Shown: in pieces, positions 1-8,161 of the stretch
Position numbering within the stretch: the first letter of the stretch is position 1
How the letters are laid out: every line of letters begins with the position of its first letter
Program-made: the position numbers and the translations under genes
The notes under the pieces: model-generated
Told to the model about the DNA's origin: nothing
Seen by the model: the letters and a program-made list of their open reading frames with translations, nothing else
Databases searched by the model: none
Assembly: GCA_964535305.1 (NCBI GenBank)
Contig: CAZHTF010000024.1
Location: 1 to 37,945, forward strand
DNA length: 37,945 nucleotides
Reading direction: 5' to 3'
Origin: CAZHTF01 sp964535305
GTDB taxonomy: Bacteria; Planctomycetota; Phycisphaerae; UBA1845; Fen-1342

Positions 1-205
1 CGCCGATGCTGGTGACCTCGTTCAAGGCCACGCCGCGGCTGGCGAGATGGCCGGCGTTGCGGATGGTCCCGGCGGCGTTCATGTTCAGGTTGTAGGTCAC
101 ACCCAGGTGCACGACGCGCAGAGCCGCCTCGTTGCCGCTGAAGGGCGGAGCGCGCTTGCCGTTGGGGTTGAAGCCGTAGCGCCGGCCGGTGGTCGAGGTG
201 ATGCC
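1..205 (-). CDS. Partial hypothetical protein, cut by the left edge
   Basis: Read leftwards, this strand gives an uninterrupted frame of about 65 codons in which nearly every third base is G or C, much stronger coding bias than any plus-strand frame here. The product contains ITSTTGRRYGF and, further on, HLGVTYNLNMNAAGTIRNAG. I do not recognise the family. No ATG is visible upstream: the frame stays open to about position 430, underneath the zinc-finger gene on the other strand, with weaker bias there. Either the true start lies within about 200-300 using GTG or TTG, or the reading frame was joined artificially to its neighbour near position 200. Confidence 0.4.
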
Positions 206-524
206 CGATGATGGCAAGCTGCGCTGCCCGGAGTGTGGCAGCGCGATGGAGTTGCGTCGCGGCCGATTCGGTCCGTTCTTTTCCTGCACGGGTTTCCCGC
301 GTTGCAAGTTCGTCGCGAACCTGCGTGGCCAGGCCAAGAAGGACGCCGAAGAGCTGATGCCCGCGCCGCAGCGGCCCAAGCCCGAGCCGACCGATATCGC
401 CTGCGAAGAATGCGGAAAGCCGATGCTGATCCGTCAGGGTCGGCGTGGCAAGTTTCTGGGTTGCAGCGGATATCCGCAGTGCCGCGCGACGCGCGAGCTG
501 CCCGTCGGCGTCGCCGCGACGTAG
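201..524 (+). CDS. Topoisomerase I-type C4 zinc-finger protein (possible topA 3' remnant)
   Basis: The 107-residue product has two C4 zinc ribbons of the kind found at the C-terminus of bacterial DNA topoisomerase I: C9-x2-C12...C29-x5-C35 and C68-x2-C71...C88-x5-C94. Each has the family's aromatic/glycine core (GRFGPFFSC, GRRGKFLGCSGYPQC). In TopA these ribbons bind single-stranded DNA and RNA polymerase. A full TopA has several hundred residues upstream, but here the same frame has TAG stops near 93 and 176 and no catalytic domain. ATG at 201 is the likely start, with GTG at 189 as an alternative; neither has a convincing ribosome binding site. It could be a stand-alone zinc-ribbon protein, a degraded topA, or a topA tail cut off by a rearrangement or assembly join near position 200. 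Confidence 0.65.
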   Translation: MPDDGKLRCPECGSAMELRRGRFGPFFSCTGFPRCKFVANLRGQAKKDAEELMPAPQRPKPEPTDIACEECGKPMLIRQGRRGKFLGCSGYPQCRATRELPVGVAAT

Positions 525-692
525 CGGCGCGCTAGCGCGATTCCGCATCGCGGATTCTCAGCCCGTCGCGGTATGCATGCCCGCCGCCGCCGCGACCGCA
601 CGCTCGCTATTCGTCGCGCGCTATTCCTCGTATCATCTCCGGCGTCTGGCGCGAACGCGCACGACGAAATCTGCGGGGTTGCACGCGACGCC

Positions 693-2690
693 GTGAGCTT
701 TCTGAACCTCTGGGCACTGTGGATCGCGGCCGCGGCCCTGCCGGCACTGCTGATTCTCTATTTCCTGAAATTGCGGCGGCGCGAGGAGCGCGTGCCCTCG
801 ACGCTGCTGTGGAAGCGCGCTGTGCAGGACCTGCAGGTCAACGCGCCGTTCCAGCGGCTGCGAAAGAACCTGCTGCTATTCCTGCAGATGCTGCTGCTGA
901 TCGCCGGCATCATCGCGCTGGCCCGGCCGATTGTGAAATCTGAAGTCTCCGACGAGCGCAGCCTGGTTCTGCTGATTGACCGCTCCGCGTCGATGAACGC
1001 GCTCGAGGGTCAGAAGACGCGCCTGGAGCTGGCCAAGGAGCAGGCCAAACGCCTGGTGCAGACGCTCAATCGCCGAACAGAAACCTGGTTCACCTTCGGA
1101 CCAGCCGAGCGCACGCGCTGCATGGTGATCGCGTTGGCGGACCGGCCCAGCATCATCTCGCCTTTCACAACCAACACCAGCGAGCTGCAGGAGCTGATCG
1201 AAGCCATTCGCCCGACCGACGCACGCACCAACCTGCGCGAGGCGCTCGAGCTGGCCGAAGCCTACATCGTGCCGACGCGTGGCGGCGTGCTGCAGAACCC
1301 GGAGCCGGCCGAAATCGCCTCGAAGATGGTGCTGATCTCGGACGGACGCGTTGCCGACGCCGCCGACCTGACGCTGCGCTACGGCACGCTGGAGCTGCTG
1401 CGGATCGGCGAAGCGAGCGACAACGTTGGCATTGTCGCGATGCGGGCGCAGCGAAAGTACGAGCAGCCGCAATGGCTGGACGTCTTCGTGCAGGTGCAGA
1501 ATTTCGGCCCGCAGGCGATCGAATCGGATTTGTCGCTGTTGGTCGAGGGCGCCATCGTCGATGTGCAGAGCGTTTCGCTCGGGCCGCAACCGCAGGCGCG
1601 CGGCGCGGGCGCCGCTACGCAGACTGCGGATGCCAGCAGCTCGGCGTCCCTGAGCTTCTCGCTGCCGGTCGAGAAAGCGGCCACACTGGAGGCGCGCCTG
1701 GCCCCCCGCGACGCGCTGGCAGTCGACAACAGCGCGTTCGCGGTCGTGCCCGCGCCTCGGCGGCTGAGCGTCCTGCTGGTGAGCAAGAAAAACTTCTTTC
1801 TCGAGCGGCTGCTGCGGGCCATGCCGCTGGCGAAATTCGACTACTGGACGCCTGAGCAATACGAAGCGCGGCCGGCCAGCGAGCTCGAGCTCGACGGCCG
1901 CAGCGTTTTCGACGTGATCGTCATCGACCGGCACGATACGCGGCGCTTGCCCGCGGGCAACTACTTCTTCATCGCCGGGCTGCCGCAAGGCGGTGCGGTG
2001 CAGCGCGCCGGCGAGCTGGCGGATCACGCCATGCTCTGGTGGGATGAGACGCACGCGATTCTGCGGCACGTCGCGCTGGATTTCGTCTTCGCGGCGCGCG
2101 GCATGGCGCTGACGGTCCCGTCAGACGCGGAGGTGCTCGTCGAGGGACCGCACGGGCCAGTGCTGCTGCGGTACGCCGCCGACGGGCGGCAATTCCTGCT
2201 GCTGTCGTTCGCGATCGAGGACAGCAACTGGTGGAGCAAGCTGAGCTTCCCGGTGTTTTTCTACAACGCGCTGCGCTACCTGGGCAGCGGCGCCGACGCC
2301 GGCGAGAGCGGCGCCATCCGCCCCGGCGATACGCTGCGTGCGGCGCTGCCTGCGGGTGTGTCGGAAGGTCAGATGCTGCGGCCCGACGGGCTGCGCACGC
2401 CGCTGCGTGTGGACGGCAGCGGCACGGCGCGTTTCGCGCTGACCGAGCGCGTCGGCGTCTACCGCGTCGAGCCGGGCCTGGAGGAGCGCGACCGCTTCGC
2501 AGTCAACCTGGAAGATCCGCAGGAGAGCTTGATCGCACCGGTTGAGCAGTTGAAGCTGGGGGCCGAAACGGTCGCCGAGGCGCAGGCTGTCGAGCTGGGC
2601 ACGCCCGAGATCTGGCGCTGGTTTATCGGGGCGGCGTTTTTCCTGGCCCTGGTTGAGTGGTATATCTACAACCGTCGCGTGATGCTCTGA
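693..2690 (+). CDS. BatA-domain / von Willebrand factor A membrane protein
   Basis: The product of 665 residues starts with the BatA-type N-terminal module: a transmembrane helix (about 5-25), a basic stretch with a VPSTLLW segment, and a second helix (about 58-78). A von Willebrand A domain follows, whose metal-ion-dependent adhesion site is D96-x-S98-x-S100 (LLIDRSASM), with a later LISDGR strand. A long extracytoplasmic region ends in a C-terminal helix (WFIGAAFFLALVEWYIYN). BatA/VWA proteins usually belong to aerotolerance-type clusters with a MoxR ATPase, BatD and DUF58 partners; none is present here. GTG at 693 is chosen because the hydrophobic N-terminus begins there; the frame stays open to 573 but upstream is Arg-rich and unlike the family. 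Molecular function unknown. Confidence 0.82.
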   Translation: MSFLNLWALWIAAAALPALLILYFLKLRRREERVPSTLLWKRAVQDLQVNAPFQRLRKNLLLFLQMLLLIAGIIALARPIVKSEVSDERSLVLLIDRSASMNALEGQKTRLELAKEQAKRLVQTLNRRTETWFTFGPAERTRCMVIALADRPSIISPFTTNTSELQELIEAIRPTDARTNLREALELAEAYIVPTRGGVLQNPEPAEIASKMVLISDGRVADAADLTLRYGTLELLRIGEASDNVGIVAMRAQRKYEQPQWLDVFVQVQNFGPQAIESDLSLLVEGAIVDVQSVSLGPQPQARGAGAATQTADASSSASLSFSLPVEKAATLEARLAPRDALAVDNSAFAVVPAPRRLSVLLVSKKNFFLERLLRAMPLAKFDYWTPEQYEARPASELELDGRSVFDVIVIDRHDTRRLPAGNYFFIAGLPQGGAVQRAGELADHAMLWWDETHAILRHVALDFVFAARGMALTVPSDAEVLVEGPHGPVLLRYAADGRQFLLLSFAIEDSNWWSKLSFPVFFYNALRYLGSGADAGESGAIRPGDTLRAALPAGVSEGQMLRPDGLRTPLRVDGSGTARFALTERVGVYRVEPGLEERDRFAVNLEDPQESLIAPVEQLKLGAETVAEAQAVELGTPEIWRWFIGAAFFLALVEWYIYNRRVML

Positions 2691-2726
2691 TCTCGCCCGC
2701 CGATCCATATCGCTTTGGTACGCAAA

Positions 2727-2750
2727 TTGCCTGAGGTTCGGTCAGGGCAA
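2727..2750. promoter_or_regulatory. Imperfect stem-loop ahead of the ferredoxin gene
   Basis: TTGCCTGA at 2727-2734 pairs with TCAGGGCAA at 2742-2750, apart from one bulged G, around a 7-base loop. It lies in the 129-base gap between the VWA gene and the ferredoxin gene. There is no T-run, so it is not a canonical terminator. It may be a leader structure or an operator; nothing further can be said from sequence. Confidence 0.25.
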
Positions 2751-2819
2751 TGATGTCGTGCCGCGCCGCGGCGTTCGCAGCGTGACGGGCCGACGACCGA
2801 TGTAACGGGAAGGTGCGCT

Positions 2820-3047
2820 ATGCCAAAGTACATCATCGAGATTAACCGTGAAGCGTGCGTCGGCGATCAGCAGTGTTGCACCGAAGCGCCCAAGACTTTT
2901 GAAATGGACGAGGAGAACATCGTCCGCGTGCTGAACGCCGAGGGCGACGATCCCGAGCAGATTCTGGCGGCCGCCAAGGTCTGCCCGACCGACGCGATCA
3001 TCCTGAAGGACGCCGCGACCGGGCAGCAGATCTGGCCGGCGATCTGA
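2820..3047 (+). CDS. Small ferredoxin with an Asp-substituted cluster site
   Basis: A 75-residue soluble ferredoxin that would carry a single iron-sulfur cluster and shuttle electrons to an unidentified partner. The ligand pattern is C13-x2-D16-x2-C19, with the last ligand C55 followed by Pro (KVCPTDAI), as in single-cluster ferredoxins in which Asp replaces the second Cys, for example that of Pyrococcus furiosus. Such proteins hold a labile [4Fe-4S] or a stable [3Fe-4S] cluster. C20 directly follows C19 and is probably not a ligand. The ATG has an AAGG ribosome binding site about 8 bases upstream. It faces the molybdenum hydroxylase genes tail to tail; electron exchange between them is possible but unproven. 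Confidence 0.85.
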   Translation: MPKYIIEINREACVGDQQCCTEAPKTFEMDEENIVRVLNAEGDDPEQILAAAKVCPTDAIILKDAATGQQIWPAI

Positions 3048-3111
3048 GGCGGCCGCGGCGCGCGATTCATCCAGCGCAGCGCTCGGCGCGAGCACCTCGA
3101 AGAGCGCGCTT

Positions 3112-3348
3112 TCAGTCTGGGCTGCGCTGATAGCAGGCGCGCCCCGGCTGGCAGCGCGCCGGTGTCGTGGGGGCGTCATCGGGGCCGTGGGCGGCGTGCG
3201 TGCGCAGACACCAGTAGCAGGCGGTCGCGTCCGGGCGCACATAGCCCCGCCCCGCGCGCATTTCCTCAGGCTCCGAATACTGGCTCTTGGTGCGCAAAAA
3301 CTCGCAGCACGGAATGTGCTCGACAGGTGTGGCTTCGTGCTCTGGCAT
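3112..3348 (-). CDS. Small Cys-rich protein of the molybdenum hydroxylase operon
   Basis: A 78-residue protein whose ATG lies two bases beyond the stop codon of the FAD-subunit gene, so the two are very probably co-translated. It has six cysteines: C14-C15, C44-x2-C47 (ACYWC) and C66-x5-C72 (CQPGRAC). The central segment (EFLRTKSQY...EEMRAGRGYVRPD) looks structured and conserved rather than random. There is no signal peptide or membrane segment. The cysteine spacing suggests a zinc site or an iron-sulfur cluster. I recognise no named family. Its place at the end of the operon suggests an assembly factor, a cluster carrier or an extra electron-transfer subunit for the enzyme (inference). Confidence 0.6.
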   Translation of the reverse strand: MPEHEATPVEHIPCCEFLRTKSQYSEPEEMRAGRGYVRPDATACYWCLRTHAAHGPDDAPTTPARCQPGRACYQRSPD

Positions 3349-3350
3349 CG

Positions 3351-4346
3351 CTACCCGCGCCGCGCCGCTTCGCGCAAACCGCGCTCCACCGCGACCAGCG
3401 TCAGTTGCAGCTTGTAGCCGTTACGAGACATGGGATGCGCGCCGACGTTGACCTGCGGGCGGATCTTCGCGAGCAGCGCTTCTGAGAGCTCGTTGCCGGC
3501 GAGCGCCTGCTCAACAGCCTTCAGCCGCCAGGGAATCGGCGCCACCGCGCCCAGCACGACGCGCGGATTGGCGCGGTCATTCACGTTCGCCGCGCACGCG
3601 ACCAACGGCCAGTCAAACGACTGCTTTTCTTTGATGGCCAAGTAGGTCGATCTTGGTCCGCTGCCAGCGGCCGGCAACAACACCTCGCGCAGCAATTCGC
3701 CCGGCTGCAAGACGTGCTCGTCGTCCTGCGGATTGGCCGGCACGCGGTAAAACTCGTCGATCGGCAGCGTGCGCTCGAGCGGCTTGCCATCCTGCATCCG
3801 CACCAGCCGCAGCGAAGCGCCGTGCGCCATGAGCGCCAAGGCCAGGTTCGACGGATGCACAATGTGACACGCTCCGGCGCTCATGATCGCGTGATAGCGA
3901 TTGTCGCCCGCGACGGCGTAGCAGGTGCTGCCGCCTTTCTTGAGGCAGTGAAAGTCGGCGCTGCGGTAGTACCAGCAGCGCGGCTTCTGGCACAGGTTGC
4001 CCGCCAGCGTGGCGACGTTCCGCACCTGGGGCGTGGCGGCGTCCGCCGCGGCCTCGCTCAGCGCCGGGTAGCGCGCCCGGATCTCGGCGCTGCCGGCGAT
4101 CTGCGCCAGCGTGGCGAGCGCGCCGATCGTCAGCCCTTGTCCAGAAGGTTGCGGTTCGATGCCTGCTGGGAGGTCGCGCACTTGCCGCAGGCTGAGCACG
4201 CGCCTGGGCGTTTCGAGCCGCTCCTTGAGGCGATCGAGAACATCGATTCCGCCGGCTTTCACGAGAACTTCGCCGGCGGGCGCGGATTCGACGACGCGCA
4301 GGGCGGCGTCGAAACTGGTCGGCATGAGATATTCAAATGCGTGCAT
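3351..4346 (-). CDS. FAD-binding subunit of a xanthine dehydrogenase-family molybdenum hydroxylase
   Basis: This 331-residue protein matches the medium, FAD-binding subunit of CO dehydrogenase/xanthine dehydrogenase-type enzymes: an N-terminal FAD-binding half (VKAGGIDVLDRL, TIGALATLAQI, TLAGNLCQ) and a C-terminal domain (about 220-331). Between them is an insert with C119, C124, C134 and C142 (LCQKPRCWYYR...HCLKKGGSTC). A similar four-Cys insert in the periplasmic aldehyde oxidoreductase subunit PaoB holds a [4Fe-4S] cluster. The subunit would pass electrons from the 2Fe-2S centres to FAD. Its ATG overlaps the TGA of the upstream gene by one base (TGATG), so translation is coupled. It has no signal peptide of its own, so if exported it must travel with the Tat-bearing partner. 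The frame stays open to 4859, but that part lies inside the upstream gene. Confidence 0.9.
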   Translation of the reverse strand: MHAFEYLMPTSFDAALRVVESAPAGEVLVKAGGIDVLDRLKERLETPRRVLSLRQVRDLPAGIEPQPSGQGLTIGALATLAQIAGSAEIRARYPALSEAAADAATPQVRNVATLAGNLCQKPRCWYYRSADFHCLKKGGSTCYAVAGDNRYHAIMSAGACHIVHPSNLALALMAHGASLRLVRMQDGKPLERTLPIDEFYRVPANPQDDEHVLQPGELLREVLLPAAGSGPRSTYLAIKEKQSFDWPLVACAANVNDRANPRVVLGAVAPIPWRLKAVEQALAGNELSEALLAKIRPQVNVGAHPMSRNGYKLQLTLVAVERGLREAARRG

Positions 4347-7024
4347 CACACGCCTCCTCGCTCGGCCAAGGCCGCCAGCACTTTCGCCGGCGTGATCGGC
4401 AGGCTGCGCACCCGCGCGCCGATCGCATTCGCGACGGCGTTGGCCACGGCGCCGGCGGTCGGAATCACCGGCGGCTCGCCCACCGAGCGCGCCCCGAGAT
4501 TTTCGCCCTCGCGCCAGATGATCGGAATGATCTCCGGGCAGTCCGCCGGGCCGAGAATCTTGTACATCTCCAGATTCGGATTGAGCATCGCGCCCGTGGT
4601 CGGGTCCAGCAGCTTCTCTTCGTGCAGCGCGTAGCTGACACCCTGGATCACGCCGCCGATGATCTGGCTCTCGACCAGCAGCCGGTTGACCGCCTGGCCG
4701 CAGTTCTGCAATGCAATCACGCGGCGGACGAAAACCTGGCCGCTCTCGATGTCGACTTCGACATCGGCGAACTGAACGGCCTCGCTGCCGCCGGTGCCCC
4801 AGTAGTCGCCGTTGAACTTGCCGACCACGGTGAAGTTTTCGCCACTGATCTTGCGGCACGCCGCCACCCAGCTTGCGTCATCGGCCGGGTCGCTCCCGCT
4901 CTGTGAGCGCAGCTCGGCGCGGGCTTTTTCGGCGGCATCGCGAATTGCGGGCACAATCGCGCGCGTCACCATCGAGCCGCCGCTGGCCGGCCCGGGTGGG
5001 TAGTCGCTATTGCCGCAATCGGCCTGGATGCGGGCGCGGTCAATCTGCAGATGATGCGCGACGACGTCGGCGAGCACAGTGCGCGTGCCCGTGCCGATGT
5101 CCTGCGTGCCCGAGAAGACCTTCACCGAGCCATCGCGGAAGACATCGATGCGGATCTGAGCGCTGCCGCGGCTGTTGCCCCAATCGGCAACGCCCATACC
5201 GATGCCGCGCCGCAGGCGGCCCGTGCCACTGCCGTCGGGCCTGGGCCGCTGCGCCCAGCCGATCCGTGCCGCGCCGAGTTCGTACATGCGCTTGCGGACG
5301 CTGTTGTTGTCGATGCGTTTGCGATACTCGAGCGGGTCTACTGCGGCGGCCAGGGCCAGCTCGTCGACGAAGCTGTCGACGGCGAACATGCCCTGCGGAT
5401 GGCCCGGGGCGCGCATGGCCCGTGCGCCGCCTACGCTCAGGTCCAGGTCGACGAAGGACTTGATGGTCTGGCCCAGGTCGTAGCGCGAGGGATTGGTCGC
5501 GTCGCCGCCGCCGCCGGGTCCACTGATTCCGACGACGTGCACGTGTCCGCCCAGCGGCGCGCCGTCCGCGTCGGTGGCGAACTTCATGTGCTGGATCGAG
5601 CCGGGGCGGCAGCCGGTGTCGAGCTGCTCGCGCTTGCGGTTGTTGACGACCTTCACCGGACGCTTGAGCGCCTTGCTCAGGCGGATGGCGAGCGCGCCCT
5701 CCGCGTCAATGCCGAATTTGCTGCCGAAGCCGCCGCCGACGTACTCGCAGTGGGCCGTGATCTTGCTGGCGGGCAGGCCGAAGGCCTGCGCCGCGCCGTC
5801 GAGGATCGAGCCGGTGCCCTGCGTGCTGACCCACAGCTCGGCCGAATCGCCGCGAAAATCCGCAACGGCGCAGTGCGGCTCGAGGCAGCTATGCGTCTGA
5901 ATCTGCGTCTGGTAGGTCTGTTCGACGATCCGCTGCGCGCTTTGAAACGCGGATTGCAGCGCGGCCCGCTGCTCGTCGTTGCCGACTTTCTCGAGCGGCG
6001 GCGGGATCGGCCCCTCGCGCTTGGCGTGCTCGGCGACCGGGTCAAGCACCGGCTCTTCAATCGTCCAGGTGAGCTTCAGCGCCGTGATCGCGTCGGACAG
6101 CGCCGCGCGCGTCTCTGCGCACACGTAGCCGGTCGGCCGCCCGCAGTAGGTGTACTGATCGCGCCGCTCGATGTCGACCGCCAGTACGCCCGGCACCGCC
6201 TTGGCCGCCGCCAGGTCGAATGATTTGAGTTTCGCCCGGCCGTAGGGGCAATACACGATCTCGGCGTAAGCCTGGTTCGGGCGATTCACGTCGGCGGTGT
6301 AGCGCGCCGCCCCGGTGACCTTCTGCGGCGCGTCCAGCCGGCCGAACTGATTCTGCAGCGCCTTGTCCGCATTGTCAGCCAAGTTGCCGACCGGCGTCGT
6401 CACGCCCGCGGCCGCCTGCACCGCGTCAAAGATCTTGTTGTACGTCCCGCAGCGGCAGATATTCCCCGCGCAAGCCTGCTTCACCTGCTCAACGCTGGGC
6501 CTCGGCGTGCCCGCCAGCAGCGACGTCAGGCTGACGACAAAGCCCGGCGTGCAGTAGCCGCACTGCAGCGCGTCGTGCGTGGCGAACGCCTGCTGCAATG
6601 GGCTGAGTTTCTCAAGCGATCCGAGCCCTTCGATCGTGGTCACCTCGCGGCCGATCGCGTCCGCCGCGAGCGTCAGACACGCGTTGACCACCAGGCCATC
6701 GAGCAGCACGTTGCAGGCGCCGCATGCGCCTCGCGCGCAGACTTCCTTCGTGCCGGTCAGGTCAAGCTGGTCCCGCAGCACTTCCAGCAGCGTGCTGCGC
6801 GGCGCGAAACGCGCCTTGCGCTGCACTCCGTTGATGCGCAGCTCGAACTCGCCGCCCTCGGCGGCCATGCGCGGCAGTTCGTCTGTTTGCGGCTGGGCCT
6901 GCGCCGCGGGCAGGGCCGCCTGCAGCACCGGCGCCGCGGCCAGCGCACCGGCCGATTTCAGAAATCCACGGCGGGACAGATCTGGCGCGGCGGGCGCGCC
7001 TTCCGCGTGAGGTTTGGCTTTCAT
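4346..7024 (-). CDS. Molybdenum hydroxylase, fused 2Fe-2S and molybdopterin-binding subunits, Tat-exported
   Basis: An 892-residue fusion. Residues 1-44 form a Tat signal (SRRGFLK at 17-23, then an Ala-rich hydrophobic run). Next comes a plant-type 2Fe-2S domain (C96, C101, C104, C116) and the second all-helical 2Fe-2S domain (C155, C158, C190, C192; QCGYCTPG, CRCGTY). From about 225 the molybdopterin-binding large subunit follows, with GGFGSKFG, the ARAMRAPGHPQG loop and the catalytic-base Glu at about 850 in SVGEPP. The enzyme would hydroxylate an aldehyde or N-heterocycle outside the cytoplasm; the substrate cannot be read from sequence. In most relatives the 2Fe-2S subunit is a separate protein. 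ATG at 7024 has an AGGTGA site just upstream; extending to 7174 would overlap the divergent neighbour. No molybdopterin-insertion chaperone is present in the window. Confidence 0.92.
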   Translation of the reverse strand: MKAKPHAEGAPAAPDLSRRGFLKSAGALAAAPVLQAALPAAQAQPQTDELPRMAAEGGEFELRINGVQRKARFAPRSTLLEVLRDQLDLTGTKEVCARGACGACNVLLDGLVVNACLTLAADAIGREVTTIEGLGSLEKLSPLQQAFATHDALQCGYCTPGFVVSLTSLLAGTPRPSVEQVKQACAGNICRCGTYNKIFDAVQAAAGVTTPVGNLADNADKALQNQFGRLDAPQKVTGAARYTADVNRPNQAYAEIVYCPYGRAKLKSFDLAAAKAVPGVLAVDIERRDQYTYCGRPTGYVCAETRAALSDAITALKLTWTIEEPVLDPVAEHAKREGPIPPPLEKVGNDEQRAALQSAFQSAQRIVEQTYQTQIQTHSCLEPHCAVADFRGDSAELWVSTQGTGSILDGAAQAFGLPASKITAHCEYVGGGFGSKFGIDAEGALAIRLSKALKRPVKVVNNRKREQLDTGCRPGSIQHMKFATDADGAPLGGHVHVVGISGPGGGGDATNPSRYDLGQTIKSFVDLDLSVGGARAMRAPGHPQGMFAVDSFVDELALAAAVDPLEYRKRIDNNSVRKRMYELGAARIGWAQRPRPDGSGTGRLRRGIGMGVADWGNSRGSAQIRIDVFRDGSVKVFSGTQDIGTGTRTVLADVVAHHLQIDRARIQADCGNSDYPPGPASGGSMVTRAIVPAIRDAAEKARAELRSQSGSDPADDASWVAACRKISGENFTVVGKFNGDYWGTGGSEAVQFADVEVDIESGQVFVRRVIALQNCGQAVNRLLVESQIIGGVIQGVSYALHEEKLLDPTTGAMLNPNLEMYKILGPADCPEIIPIIWREGENLGARSVGEPPVIPTAGAVANAVANAIGARVRSLPITPAKVLAALAERGGV

Positions 7025-7118
7025 CGGAATGTCACCTGCGAGACCTTGCGAGCCGCGTCGAAGTTTGGAATCGTAGTGGGCGGTAGACGCGCGTTCAACC
7101 AGCAGCGGGATTCGCCGA

Positions 7119-8066
7119 ATGCAATCGCTTGGAATCTTGTGTGACGCACGCTTCGAAACGCATGACGCCGGCATCGGCCATCCGGAGCGCCCGGCGCGGA
7201 TCGCCGCGATCCGCGCGGCGCTGGAGCGCGCCGCACTGCTACATGAGTGCGCCGCAATCGAACCGCGCGACGCCAGCGACGAAGAGCTGCAATGGGTGCA
7301 CCCGGCCAGCTACATCGAACGTTTGCGGGCGGCGTGTCGCGACGGCCGTGGCTACATCGACGAGCCCGATTGCGGGATTGGCCCCAACAGCGAGGAAGTC
7401 GCGCGGCTCGCGGCCGGCTCGGTGATACAGGCCGCCCGCATGGTCGGCGCGGGTCAGCTCCGCCGCGCGTTTTGCGCCGTACGCCCGCCGGGGCATCACG
7501 CCGAGCGCGAGCGTGCGATGGGCTTCTGTCTCTATGCGAACATTGCGTTGGCGGCGGAGGTTTTTCGGCGCGAGTTTGGGTTGAAGCGCATCGCGATTCT
7601 CGACTGGGACGTGCACCACGGAAACGGGACACAGCATATCTTTGAATCCGACCCAAGCATCTTCTTCATCAGCCTGCATGGTCATCCGGACTATCTCTAT
7701 CCTGGTTCCGGCTTCGCCGACGAGATCGGCAGCGGGCCGGGCGCCGGTTTTACGCTGAATGTTCCATTCCTGCCCGGCGCGGGTGACGACGACTATCGAG
7801 CCGCGTTTGACGCGCACGTGCTGCCCGCGCTGGCGCGTTTCGAGCCGCAGATCCTGCTAATCTCAGCCGGCTTCGATGCGCACGCCGACGATCCGCTCGC
7901 GAATATCAATCTCTCGGACCGGGCATTCACCTGGATGTTGGACGCGCTCGCAAAACAAGCAAACAAGACCTGTGATGGCCGAATTCTTTCCGTACTTGAA
8001 GGCGGTTACAACCTCGATGTGCTCCGCCGCTGCGTTACCGAGCACGTCGAGTTGCTGATGGCGTAA
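7119..8066 (+). CDS. Histone deacetylase-family (AcuC/acetylpolyamine amidohydrolase-like) zinc hydrolase
   Basis: The 315-residue product has every hallmark of the arginase/deacetylase fold: GHPERPARI near the N-terminus, RPPGHHAE with the paired catalytic histidines, DWDVHHGNGTQ with the zinc ligands Asp and His, SLHGHPDYLYPGSG, SAGFDAHADDPLA with the third zinc ligand Asp, and LEGGYNL. It should remove an acetyl or related acyl group from a lysine, polyamine or small amide; bacterial members are assigned to acetoin utilisation, polyamine deacetylation or protein deacetylation, and sequence alone does not decide. The ATG has GCGGGA about 8 bases upstream. It is divergent from the molybdenum enzyme across a 94-base gap that probably carries both promoters. 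Confidence 0.92.
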   Translation: MQSLGILCDARFETHDAGIGHPERPARIAAIRAALERAALLHECAAIEPRDASDEELQWVHPASYIERLRAACRDGRGYIDEPDCGIGPNSEEVARLAAGSVIQAARMVGAGQLRRAFCAVRPPGHHAERERAMGFCLYANIALAAEVFRREFGLKRIAILDWDVHHGNGTQHIFESDPSIFFISLHGHPDYLYPGSGFADEIGSGPGAGFTLNVPFLPGAGDDDYRAAFDAHVLPALARFEPQILLISAGFDAHADDPLANINLSDRAFTWMLDALAKQANKTCDGRILSVLEGGYNLDVLRRCVTEHVELLMA

Positions 8067-8161
8067 ATCATACCTCTATCAGACCTCTACCCGACGGCTA
8101 AATCGCGCTCGCGGGCTCACCCGGCAACGCCGATACGAAGTTGCACGCGGTGGGAGCACGC

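Noticed and set aside
876..2069. Long minus-strand frame under the BatA/VWA gene
   Set aside because: Antisense shadow in GC-rich sequence; the plus strand has the family motifs.
5051..6223. Long plus-strand frame under the molybdenum hydroxylase
   Set aside because: Ala/Arg/Val-rich antisense frame without motifs; the minus strand has all cluster and cofactor motifs.
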